The translations under genes were made by a program, and so were the position numbers. From Sialis fuliginosa (taxonomy: Eukaryota; Arthropoda; Insecta; Megaloptera; Sialidae): a stretch of 64,000 nt of DNA. Under the pieces are notes generated by a model. That model searched no databases. It worked only from the letters and a program-made list of their open reading frames with translations, and was not told the DNA's origin. The stretch covers positions 34,441,340 to 34,505,339 of the forward strand of contig OY540811.1 of assembly GCA_961205875.1 (NCBI GenBank), given 5' to 3'. The stretch's first letter is position 1; every line of letters begins with the position of its first letter. Below are positions 24,378 to 34,974 of the stretch, in pieces.

Positions 24378-25806
24378 CTAGGGGCTTTGCCCCTGGGCGC
24401 TTCGCGCCCCAACCCCTTATCGCGCCACATTTGATAAAATATTGATTGATAAAATATAAATTATTTTTTTATATTAACTTTTGTCTTATCAAATTTTCAT
24501 AAAATATTTCACTGTAATTGTTTTAAATGTTGATAAGTAAATAATTCTTAAATTTGGCGGTGATAATCATTTATCATTATTACATTTCCAGAAATGTTAC
24601 TATTTACATGTACAAATCACCCTAACCTCAGACGTACTCGGGTCTCAGCCTTCAGCTGCGACCCTCGTATACATCGTAATTTATACTTTTACTATTAATT
24701 TTGATAATACCTTTAAGAAATTACCAAAAAATCATTGTGAATATCAATTTCCATATTTTTTTGCATACAACATATTCAAAGAATGCGTTGAAGCAATTTT
24801 CAAGACCACACTTTTGACTTTGACTTATTTATTATTTTTATAAATTTCTTTTGTTCAATTTCAATAAAATCAATTTTTTTTCGTCACGATTAAAAAATAG
24901 CATTTTTAAATATTTTATAATGCGATGCCACTGACAATACTAAAAGAATTAATTAAATAAATTTAAAAAATCGCAAAAAATCAATTTTTCAACATATCTC
25001 ATTGGTGTTACCTCTGTCGTTATTATTATTTAATATAAATTGTTTGATACATTACATATTTGAACTATCAAATGATTTTCAAAATTGTTTATTATACAAC
25101 TCTTAAAAAATAATTTAAAATATTTTTTACTACGCCGCACCTGACTTAATTGTTAATAAATATTAATTTTTGGGTAAATTACATCAATCCCCAATGACTA
25201 AAATAACTGTTTCATTTTAATACAATTATATCAAAAAAAGCAATAAAAAATGTTCTTGTAACCACGCTCCTGACGTAATTCTTATTAAATATAAATTATA
25301 CTAATTACATCAATATACTAACCAATTTTGGTGAAAATTTTCATTTATAAACAATTTAATTGTAATGTACCAATTTGACACATTTTTGTACACGCCCCTG
25401 ACGTATTTCAAATAAAAAACAGCTGTTTATGACAGGCAAATATCAAGTCCACGTGGAGTGTTTAAAATTCATACGAAATGTCAATTTTTGACCAATCATA
25501 GCGACGAAATTCTAAAAATTCCAAAAACAAAAGCCGAGTGTCGAAACTCTTAAATTTCAAACTAAACGTCAGATAGCAAAATTTCGTGTAAATTTTACAT
25601 GTAGTGTCTCGCATAAAAATACATATCACGGAAAATAGAAATATTTTGAATAAAATAATTATCCATTACACTGCATGAAGGACGAATCTAAAAACAGGCA
25701 AAGTATGAAAAAAATCCAGTGAAAGGTTTAACGGGCTATAAATTGATTGTCGCCGGACAGATATACAAACAAATATATATACGTTTTGGTTTATATTATA
25801 GTGTGA
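24378..25806 (-). mobile_element. non-autonomous Helitron, tandem copy 1
   Basis: On the minus strand it starts TCACACTATAATATAAACC and ends in a GC-rich hairpin tract (GGGGCGCGAAGCGCCCAGGG then GCAAAGCCC) followed by CTAG with an A-T host junction. TC at the 5' end, a hairpin near the 3' end, a CTAG terminus and no target duplication are the standard Helitron marks. There is no Rep/helicase frame. It lacks about 150 bp that copy 2 has. It abuts copy 2 directly: the CTAG of copy 2 is followed at once by its TC. Confidence 0.75.
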
Positions 25807-27264
25807 CTAGGGGCTTTGCCCCTGGGCGCTACGCGCCCCAACCCCTTATCGCGCCACATTTAATAAAATATCAATTGATAAAATATAAATTATTTTTTTA
25901 TTAACTTTTGTCTTATCAAATTTTCATAAAATATTTCACTGTAATTGTTTTAAATGCTGATAAGTAAATAATTCTTGAAATTGGCGGGGGTAATCATTTA
26001 TCATTATTACTTTTCAAGTAATATTACAATTTACATGTAAAAATCCCCCTAACCTCAAACGTACTCGGGTCTCAGTCTTCGGCTGCGACCCTCGTATCCA
26101 TCGTAATTTATACCTTTACCATTAATTTTAATAATGCCTTTGAGAAATTATCAAAAAATCATTGTGAATATCAGTTTCCACATTTTTTGGCATACAACAT
26201 ATTCAAAGAATGCGTTAAAGCATTTTCGATGTTATTTATTAGGTTAAATTATCTTATTACGATTTTTGTTTTATGTTTACGCAATTTTATGAAAAAATAG
26301 CAAAAAAAAAATTTCAAGACCACGACCCTGGCTTTAACATATTTATTATTTTTATAAATGTCTCAAGCTGTTAACTTTTGTTCAATTTCAATCAAATCAA
26401 TTTTTTTCGTCACGATTAAAAAATAGCAATTTTAAATATTTTTTAATGCGGTGCCACTGATAATACTAAAAGAATTTATTAAATAAATTTAAAAAATCGC
26501 AAAAATCATTAATTTTTCAACATATCTGGTGTTTCCTTTTAATACTCCAGCCCTGTCTTTATTATTATTTAATATAAATTGTTCGATACATTACATATAT
26601 CTTTGAACCACCAAATGATTTTCAAAAATGTTTATTATGCAACTCTTAAAAAATAACAATTTAAAATATTTTTTACATTGCGCACCTGACTTAATTGTGA
26701 ATAAATATAAATTTTTGGGCAAATTACATCAATCCCCACAACAACCAAATGTCTAAAATAACCGTTTCATTTTAATACAATTATATCAGAAAAAATCAAT
26801 AAAAAATATTCTTGTAACCACGCTCCTGACGTAATTCTTATTAAATATAAACGTTTTGATATTAAATATAAATAATTATACTAATTAGATCAATACACCA
26901 ACCAATTTTGGTTAAAATTTTCATTTATATACAATTTAATTGGAATGTACCAATTTGACACATTTCTGTACACGCCCCTGACGTATTTCAAATAAAAAAC
27001 AGCTGCTTATGACAGGCAAATATCAAGTCCACGTGGAGTGTTTAAAATTCATACGAAATGTCAATTTTTGACCAATCACAGCGACGAAATTCTAAGAATT
27101 CCAAAAACAAAAGTCGAGTGTCGAAACTCTTAAATTTCAAATTAAACGTCAGATAGCAAAATTTCGTGTAAATTTTACATGTAGTGTCTCGCATAAAAAT
27201 ACATATCACGGAAAATAGAAATATTTTGAATAAAATAATAATCCATTACACTGCATGAAGGACG
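25807..27264 (-). mobile_element. non-autonomous Helitron, tandem copy 2 (5' truncated)
   Basis: The same family as copy 1, with the identical 3' hairpin and CTAG at 25807. Its 5' end is missing: the sequence stops at the border of the foldback element at 27265, and the missing portion is not found beyond that element. Confidence 0.72.
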
Positions 27265-28918
27265 AGGGTGTCTTAACAACAGGGGACAGTATGGGGATCT
27301 CGGAAACTATAAGAGATAGAGATTCGGTTACATAAATGAGAGAAAAGTTACCTTTAAGAGGGGACAGTTCAATGGTGTATTTACATTTCACAAAAATTTC
27401 ATAGCCTACTAGATATTAGCCAAAAACCATTTTAGTCCGAATTTTTCTATCGTGAATATTTCTTAAGTGACTTGAAATTTTAAAAAATATTTCAAATAAA
27501 TGCTGTAGGGTTTAGTATTGTCTATTGAGAAATATTATTATATTATTATGTTTTCTTAAATAGGAGCAATATGAAATTTTGTAATTTTTGAACAGAAGAT
27601 TTTATTACCTTTTCAACGATATGCAACTTGATGCACTTACTTTTCAAAATATCTCAAAAAATGATCAAAAAGTATTTTTTATTTATTTAATACATTGTAT
27701 AATCCAAAGATAGCTATGACAATCAACAATAAGATTTAAAAACAATTGAAAAAGTTAACGTAGCATGAATTAACTATTGTATTAATAAAAAATAAAGACA
27801 TATTTTATTTATTTAATACACAATACAAGCCAAAGATGGCTATGGCTATCAACAACAATATTTAAAAAAAAAAACAATTGATTTACTTATAAGCCTTTTT
27901 ATTTATAAAAAAAAAAACAAACATATTTTAATTTTTTTAATACACAATACCAGTCAAAGATGGCTATGGCTCACTATGGCTGTCAACAATGAGATTTTTA
28001 AAATAGCTCAGAAATTGTTATTATAGACCTAATTCCGTTGGATTTTTTCATATGGGGTTGTGTTAAAGATCAGCTTTTTTTAAATTTATAAAATTTGATA
28101 AAATTGATGAAGCATTAAAAAAAATAGCCATGTACTGCTATTAAATGTCCAAACTGAAATACATATAATAAACAAAGCATAATTCTGTGAAAGATGCCAT
28201 GGAAGGTAGTTTGTACAGTTTTGTTAAACATTTTAAATTTCAAAAGTTGTTTTAATATTTTTTATAATTTTTCTTATGAATACAATTAATTACTAATCGG
28301 CACTAATCGCGGTTTTTATAAGTATTGTTGACAGCCATAACCATTTTTGAATGGTATTGTGTATAGTTAATTCATGCTACGTTAGCTTAAAATAAATTTT
28401 CAGTTGTTTTTAAATCTTATTGTTGATTGTCATAGCCATCTTTGGATCATACAATGTATGAAATAAATAAAAAATACTTTTTGATCATTTTTTGAGATAT
28501 TTTGAAAAGTAAGTGCATCAAGTTGCATATCGTTGAAAAGGTAATAAAATCTTCTGTTCAAAAATTACAAAATTTCATATTGCTCCTATTTAGGAAAACA
28601 TAAGTTAGTCTCATATCTCAAAAACTACGAGATTTCTGAAAATTAAAAAAATATTTCTAAATAGACAATACTAAACCCTACAGCATTTATTTGAAACATT
28701 TTCTAAAATTTCAACTCACTGAAGAAATATTCACGATAGAAAAATTCGGACTAAAATGGTTTTTGGCTAATATCTAGTAGGCTATGAAATTTTTGTGAAA
28801 TGTAAATACACCATTGAACTGTCCCCTCTTAAAGGTTACTTTTCTCTCATTTAACCGAATCTCTATCTCTTATAGTTTCCGAGATTCCCATACTGTCCCC
28901 TGTTATTTAGACACCCTG
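27265..28918. mobile_element. foldback element, 1.65 kb, CAGGGTGTC-type ends
   Basis: The arms mirror each other around about 28090. The right end reads GACACCCTG followed by TA. The left end reads AGGGTGTC but lacks the matching TAC. The inner arms share ACAGGGGACAGTATGG and TCTCTATCTCTTATAG with their inverses. The left arm holds three copies of a ~110 bp unit (around CCAAAGATGGCTATGGC at 27700-28000) that the right arm has fewer of. No transposase was seen. The flanks differ on the two sides, so the left junction has been rearranged since insertion. Confidence 0.7.
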
Positions 28919-29031
28919 TATACCTACCCTTAAATAATAACTTAAAAAAAACACTGAGTTTTATCAATATGTATATGTATATGGCATATTTATTACATCA
29001 ACAAGGAATAACACTTGAACGGTTTGGTGTA

Positions 29032-29195
29032 AATTTTTCGAAACACAATTTTTCGAATCACAATTTTTCGAATCACAATTCTTCGAATCACAATTTTTCG
29101 AAACACAATTTTTCGAATCACAATTTTTCGAAACACAATTTTTCGAATCACAATTCTTCGAATGAACAATTTTTCGAATGAACAATTTTTCGAAA
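29032..29195. repeat. left 15 bp array of element A
   Basis: About 11 occurrences of TTCGAA at 15-16 bp spacing, with the units TTCGAATCACAATTT and TTCGAAACACAATTT. Open frames across it on both strands encode only repeats such as SKNCDSKNC and are not genes. Confidence 0.85.
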
Positions 29196-29283
29196 AATTT
29201 AAGTTTTATTGTTGAAATTTTATTTAGTTAATAAAATATTAAGTAAAGTAATATTTGGACATTTTACGATATCAATATATTAA

Positions 29284-30276
29284 TATTATAAATGCGAAAG
29301 TGTATTTGTCTGTCTCTCTGTCTGTTTGTTATCTTTTCACGGTTAAACCGCTGAACCGATCTTGATGAAATTTGGCAGTGAGATAGCTTGCATCCCGAGG
29401 ACGGACATAGGCTACTTCGTATCTTAAAAATTCAACCTCTAAGAAATTGCAAGGGGGTGGAAAAATTTTAATTTTTTTTAGTAATTAATATTTATACCCC
29501 CCGATACATATGAAGAGTTGTAAGTAGTTTTTTCGATCCGGCGGGAAAAATGCCACGGGGGCGAGGGTTTTAGGGGGAAAACAACCCTATCTCGCATAGG
29601 AGCCAAGATATTTACGATTTTGTATAATGAAAGAAAACTAAAAATAAGAAAAATTTAATATTTTACCCCCTGTCACATATGAAGAATTGTAATTGATTAC
29701 ATTCGATCTGGCGTGAAAAATACTACGGAAGAGGGATTATTAGGGGGACAAAACAACCCCTTATCTTACATAGGAGTCGCGACTTGTATTATAAATGCGA
29801 AAGTGTATCTCTCAGTCTGTCTATTTGTTACCTGTTCTAACTAAACTACTTTACCGATTTTGATGAAATTTGGCAGTGAGATGGCTTACATCCCGAGGAC
29901 GGATAAAGGCTATTTCGTATAACGAAAATTCAACCCCTAAGGAATTGTAAGGGGGAGGAAAAATTTTAATTTTTTTTAGTAATTAATATTTTACCCCCCG
30001 TTACATATGAAGGGTTGTAAGTGGTTTTATTCGATCCGGCGGGAAAAATACCACGGGGGCGGGGGTTTTAGGGGGAAAAACAATCCTCTATCTCGCATAG
30101 GAGCCGAGATATTTACGATTTTGTATAATGAAAGAAAACTAAAAATAAGATAAATTTAATATTTTACCCCCTGTCACATATGAAGGGTTATAATTAGTTT
30201 CATTCAATCCGGGGGAAAAAATATCATGGGGATGGGGGTTTCGAAATCCACGCGAGCGAATCCGCGGGTAGCAGTT
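29284..30276 (+). mobile_element. Helitron-like segment of two ~500 bp units
   Basis: Two units start TATTATAAATGCGAAAGTGT at 29284 and 29787 and share AAACCGCTGAACCGATCTTG or its variant plus GATGAAATTTGGCAGTGAGA. The second ends in CACGCGAGCGAATCCGCGGG followed by TAGCAGTTAGT, a decayed form of the hairpin-plus-CTAGT tail of insect non-autonomous Helitrons. Each unit contains copies of the GATCCGGCGGGAAAAAT ... GGAGCCGAGATATTTACGAT module found in several other elements of this window. Confidence 0.6.
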
Positions 30277-30329
30277 AGTATTTAATAAACAAAAAGCCAT
30301 GTAATCTATTTAGGTACATACATGCATAT

Positions 30330-32012
30330 TAGACCGGTGCGTTTTGCACGAATGTTTAAAAATCGTTGCGGCACCGGCAGAATTGGATAGTCCAACTATC
30401 CAAATGAAGATTGCCGAGACCCTAACTCTGACAGATCACGGGAACAGGTCTCGATATGTTTTAAAAGGTTTAAAAACGTAGTTCAAAAACTCAGCCTTAT
30501 TAGTACACAATGCTTCAATTCCCAGCTTCGTTGTAGGACAAAAATTTAAATCCAAGATACGTAATCTTGTGTATTTTTTTCCGCTGAACTGAATGGTGCT
30601 ATTAGTTTTTGGATCAGACGTCAATTTTTGGCGTTATGTAGACTTTTCTGAGCGGGAAAATCGAGATTTTTCGTAAACCCCCTGTTTACGCACTCTGCAA
30701 ATGAACAGAAACAATCTGAAAAATATTTAAAACATATTTTTGTTTGAGATTTTTCCTGCAGAATCCGGTGGTATTATTGCTTTGGCCCTAAGAAATTATT
30801 TTTATTGATAAAAAATGAATTTTCGATTTTTTTAAATCTAAAAATATCACAAAATCGGGCTTAAATGATTGGTGAACGATCGTAATCACTGAAATGTAAG
30901 AGCTAGACTTCTTTAAACACTTTACTAGGATACTGCAGTAAGTCGAACAGAAATTAATGTTAAATTTGCATAAGGGTAACGTGGGCAAGACAGATATGCG
31001 CGAGCGCAGCTTGTGTTTATGTATCACAAAGAACTAGCTTGCATTGGAGTTGGACCACAATGGTTTGTTTACAAAATATAGCGGGTGTCTGTCTGGCCTG
31101 GGTCTTCCCTATCTAATTGTAACATCAGTTTTCATTCGACTTACTGCAGTCACATGATGAACTGTTAAGAGAAACCAAGCTTTTGAATTTCGTTGTTCAT
31201 TGCGAGTGCGAGCAGAAAAAGGTTTTTTTTGTGAAAATCCCTATGTAAATTGAACATTAATTTTGATTCGACGTACTTCAGTCAGTAAAAGTAAAGTGTT
31301 GAGAGAAGCCAAGCCTTTCTGCATTGCGAGTGTGAGCAAAAGAAGTTTTTTGTGAAAATCCGGAATTCCTATGTAAATTTAACATTAATTTCTGTTCGAC
31401 TTACTGCAGTATCCTAGTAAAGTGTTTAAAGAAGCCTAGCTCTTACATTTCAGTGATTACGATCGTTCACCAATCATTTAAGCCCGATTTTGTAATATTT
31501 TTAGATTTAAAAAAATCGAAAATTCATTTTTTATCAATGAAAATAATTTCTTAGGGCCAAAGCAATAATACCACCGGATTCTGCAGGAAAAATCCTAAAC
31601 AAAAATACGTTTTAAATATTTTTCAGATTGTTTCTGTTCATTTGCAGAGTGCGTAAACAGGGGGTTTACGAAAAATCTCGATTTTCCCGCTCAGAAAAGT
31701 CTACATAACGCCAAAAATTGACGTCTGATCCAAAAACTAATAGCACCATTCAATTCAGCGGAAAAAAATACACAAGATTACGTATCTTGGATTTAAATTT
31801 TTGACCTACAACGAAGCTGGGAATTGAAGCATTGTGTACTGATAAGGCTGAGTTTTTGAACTACGTTTTTAAACCTTTCAAAACATATCGAGACCTGTTC
31901 CCGTGATCTGTCAGAATTAGGGTCTCGGCAATCTTCATTTGGATAGTTGGACTATCCAATTCTGCCGGTGCCGCAACGATTTTTAAACATTAGTGCAAAA
32001 CGCACCGGTCTA
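30330..32012. mobile_element. palindromic hAT-type element, 1683 bp, perfect 8 bp TSD
   Basis: ATGCATAT flanks both sides (30322-30329 and 32013-32020). The ends are TAGACCGGTGCGTTTTGCAC and its inverse. The arms, about 650 bp each, are near-perfect mirrors around about 31170 (for example TCGATATGTTTTAAAAGG on the left). The loop holds smaller inverted and direct repeats around GTTCGACTTACTGCAGT. An 8 bp duplication and a TAG terminus fit hAT. There is no transposase. It sits inside element A. Confidence 0.78.
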
Positions 32013-32293
32013 ATGCATATGTTAGTACATATGTATATGCAGTTTGTGAGAGAGCTGGCTAATCCTCTCATCAATAAACTAATTTTGTTTAATGTTAATA
32101 ATAACATACGCGTCAAAAAGAACATTTATTGGGATTTAAAAAAACATAACAAAATCGCTTAAATTGAATTTATTAATAAAAATCAACTTTCAAAAAACAT
32201 GCAAATACAACTTAAATATATTTCGTAAAATGTCCAAATATTACTTTACTTAATATTTTATTAACTAAATAAAATTTCAACAATAAAACTTAA

Positions 32294-32413
32294 ATTTTTC
32301 GAAAAATTGTTCATTCGAAAAATTGTGATTCGAAAAATTGTGTTTCGAAAAATTGTGATTCGAAAAATTGTGATTCGAAAAATTGTGATTCGAAAAATTG
32401 TGTTTCGAAAAAC
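32294..32413. repeat. right 15 bp array of element A
   Basis: About eight units of TTCGAAAAATTGTGA or TTCGAAAAATTGTGT, the inverse of the left array. Confidence 0.85.
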
Positions 32414-32600
32414 TCGCCGGATACCCACTTGAACAGACAAGAGACTTGTCAGTAAACATATTTTATTTAAAAAACATAAAATAATAACTTACAATCGTAT
32501 TTATTCAATCAATCTTTTCTAATATCAATAATTCATACGTACTTATTTACTTATAAGTACTTATATTTTAATATACTAATAGTGACATTAAATATATAAA

Positions 32601-32648
32601 TAAAAACAACTTCTTTGTCTAAACGTTTAGACAAAGAAGTTGTTTTTA
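32601..32648. other. perfect 48 bp palindrome
   Basis: Twenty-four bases ending CTTTGTCTAAAC are followed with no spacer by their exact inverse starting GTTTAGACAAAG. The AT-rich flanks continue the symmetry loosely. It would extrude as a cruciform. It may be the joined ends of a small element or the product of an inverted duplication. Confidence 0.85.
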
Positions 32649-32713
32649 CTTATATTTTATATATTATATTTTATATATTATAATTTATCATCACGCATTT
32701 GTTCATTTACATA

Positions 32714-33480
32714 CAGAATATCCCATTTTTATCTTAATTTTTTTTTATCTATTGATTAAATCAAAAAATGTTTCAAATAAAAGTTGTTTGATTTTGAGGG
32801 AGGCCAAAAAGGTGTTATTAATTTTTTATTTGGTGTACGTCTTCAAGGCAAATAAGGTCAACATTTTTTTTTAAATGGAAACCAATATTTTTTATTACAG
32901 TATCTTATTTTATGGAAAAAAACTAACAGCTTCTATCTTAAATAATTTTTAATATGACTTCATTTTTCTTTGACATTTAACAAAATAATATGAGATTTTA
33001 GATTTTCATGAATTTTTTACTCGGAAATCGTTAACTTTAGAGGAAAAAAATTGTTTATTTTGACTTGATAGAACTAAAAAAATGATGTCAGATTTTTTTT
33101 ATCTTTTGCTAATTTTTGTTTTTTGCTTTAATATTTTGAAGAGCAAAAGTTAAAAAAAATCCTGAAATAATTTTCCTAGATATATCAGATTAAAATAAAC
33201 ATTTTTGTATTTTGTATTTTTTGGTTTTCGAGTAAAAATTAGTGAAAATCTAAAATCTTATTTTGTTAAATGTTAAATTTAATAAAAAAGCTGTTTTTTT
33301 CCATAAAATATGGTACCGTAATAAAAAATACAGGTTTCCATTTGAAAAAAAATGTTGACCCTATTTGACCTTGAAGACGTCCACCAAATCAAAAATTAAT
33401 ATCGCCATTTTGGTTCCCCCTCAAAATCAAACAACTTTTATCAAATAAAGGGGGGTGATAGATTAAAATGAGATACGCTG
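32714..33480. mobile_element. foldback element, 767 bp, TA-flanked
   Basis: TA lies on both sides. The ends are CAGAATATCCCATTTTTATC on the left and, read inward from the right, CAGCGTATCTCATTTTAATC. The arms share AAGTTGTTTGATTTTGAGGG and GTCAACATTTTTTTT. There is no ORF. It is consistent with a Tc1/mariner-group MITE. Confidence 0.72.
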
Positions 33481-33512
33481 TACATAATTTCACAAATGTA
33501 TTTTATCAAACA

Positions 33513-34556
33513 CTAAAAATAATCATCTACTTCTAAATATATTCTTGGACAAAAGTTTCTCGCCACTATATTGTAGGTCTGCGTTGAATTAACAATAACC
33601 TTCTTACCACTACTCATTTTATTCCAAACATGGAGAGCCTTCGAGGGCAATATTTTCTCCAACACTGACTCTGTTTGTTTTTGATCAAACAACAACTGCC
33701 AGTTAGTCCAAGGAATCGGATAGAACATATAATACGGATATACTATAACACCTGTGCAGTTCAAGTCAATCATATATTCAACAATATCAGTAGCACATAA
33801 CTTTTTCATAACCTCAGTAACAACTCTTGGTCCATTATATGCCCAATATTCTCCTTTAAAGTCCTTTACAATCACTTCAAGTGCCTGTTCAACTGCTTCG
33901 TGCCCAGGACCAGTTTTTTGGAACTTCAGTACCGAATTTCCAAGAGTGTATTTTGTTTCATCAACAATAAAATCCAGTTCGAGATCTTCTAGAGTCTGCA
34001 TCACAACAAAATCTAAATCCATATACGTCCCTCCATACTTCCACAGTGTCAATAATCGTAACACGTCACTTGTATGTACCCTTTCATAATGAGACTTCTT
34101 TAGAGCTCCAGAATCATACCACTTTTCGATCGGTGTATTTCTGGTGTAATCGTGAACATTCGTATAACATAAATATGTATTATTGTAACTCAAAAGTGTC
34201 ACCATATTGTCTTCCAGTTTAAACATTGATGAATTGTCAAACGTAGCCAATGCAGTAAACAAAACGTAAACGTCTGAATTTGGGTTCATTTTTGCAGCAC
34301 TTTCAACAGCGCAAGCTTGTCTTGTAGTCAATGAAAACCTTCTATTGTAACATGAACTGCATGTAGTTTCTAGGAAGAATATTGCCGGTCTTTTGTCTGA
34401 TATAGAACATTCTTGTAGATGCATTCTAGTAGAGGTATCATAATATGTAATTTGATTGGATTGTTTCCTAATGTTGTTTAATATCACCAGTAAATAAATT
34501 ATTCCAAAAACTCCTAATATAATTCCAAAGCGTCCAATTTGAATTTTTCTATTCAT
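33513..34556 (-). CDS. alpha-1,4-galactosyltransferase-like (A4GALT family) glycosyltransferase
   Basis: A single-exon, 347-residue frame from ATG to stop. Residues about 10-27 (FGIILGVFGIIYLLVIL) form one hydrophobic segment, the signal anchor of a type II Golgi membrane protein. The sugar-transferase core is LRLLTLWKYGGTYMDLDFVV, with the DXD metal/nucleotide-sugar motif DLD at 180-182. The alpha-1,4-galactosyltransferase C-terminal region follows, with YWAYNGPRVVTEV at 237-249 and KALHVWNKM at 306-314. There are potential N-glycosylation sites at 108, 125, 266 and 323. In this family the enzyme adds galactose or GalNAc in alpha-1,4 linkage to glycosphingolipids; the exact substrate cannot be read from sequence. 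Length and motifs look complete. A weak TATA-like tract (TGTATATAACTA, minus strand) lies about 40 bp before the ATG. A frameshifted paralogue is at 47719..48737. Confidence 0.9.
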   Translation of the reverse strand: MNRKIQIGRFGIILGVFGIIYLLVILNNIRKQSNQITYYDTSTRMHLQECSISDKRPAIFFLETTCSSCYNRRFSLTTRQACAVESAAKMNPNSDVYVLFTALATFDNSSMFKLEDNMVTLLSYNNTYLCYTNVHDYTRNTPIEKWYDSGALKKSHYERVHTSDVLRLLTLWKYGGTYMDLDFVVMQTLEDLELDFIVDETKYTLGNSVLKFQKTGPGHEAVEQALEVIVKDFKGEYWAYNGPRVVTEVMKKLCATDIVEYMIDLNCTGVIVYPYYMFYPIPWTNWQLLFDQKQTESVLEKILPSKALHVWNKMSSGKKVIVNSTQTYNIVARNFCPRIYLEVDDYF

Positions 34557-34974
34557 ATTTTCAACTAAAAGTCACTATTTTGTTTAGTTATATACATATG
34601 TTACAAATAATTTTTTTTATAAAATAATAATTTCTTTGATATTATCTACATATTATATGTGGTGTGTACATTGTACATACTTTATAATTAACATGCATTC
34701 ATAAATGTAAGTAGTTAGGTACTAATAATCCTAGAATCTTAATCAGCAATGAATGAATGTGTGATCTTTTATATTAATAATAATGTTTACTACAATGTTT
34801 ACTTACAAGATAATGACATTCTTTTAAAATATAATAAATGCTGATTATTTTATAATTCTTGTCAACATATATATTTAAAAAAAATATGTTTATTTATAAA
34901 CAAGTAGGTATATTTATTTAAAGCGAATAAGTTAACGTTTATAGATTAGCAAAAGTGTCTTGATTCATATAGTC
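34557..34974. other. 5' flank of the galactosyltransferase gene
   Basis: AT-rich. A tract near 34830-34860 (AATAAATGCTGATTATTTTA) has a counterpart upstream of the pseudogene copy near 48955 (AATAAATGTTGATTACTTTA). The duplication therefore included 5' flanking DNA. Confidence 0.55.

Larger units (their letters stand above)
29021..32426. mobile_element. foldback element A with 15 bp terminal arrays and 8 bp TSD
   Basis: It is flanked by perfect ACTTGAAC on both sides (29013-29020 and 32427-32434). The termini are GGTTTGGTGTAAATTTTTCG on the left and, read inward from the right, GGGTATCCGGCGAGTTTTTC. Each end then has an array of 15 bp units of the form ACAATTTTTCGAA(A/T)C. Next comes an inverted ~75 bp segment containing AGTAATATTTGGACATTTTA. 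The interior holds a Helitron-like segment and a hAT-type palindrome. No transposase gene was found. Element B at 54932..60448 shares the terminal pattern and the 8 bp duplication length. Confidence 0.75.

Noticed and set aside
28964-29185. Cysteine-rich SKNC repeat protein
   Set aside because: It is a translation of the 15 bp TTCGAA array, open on both strands.
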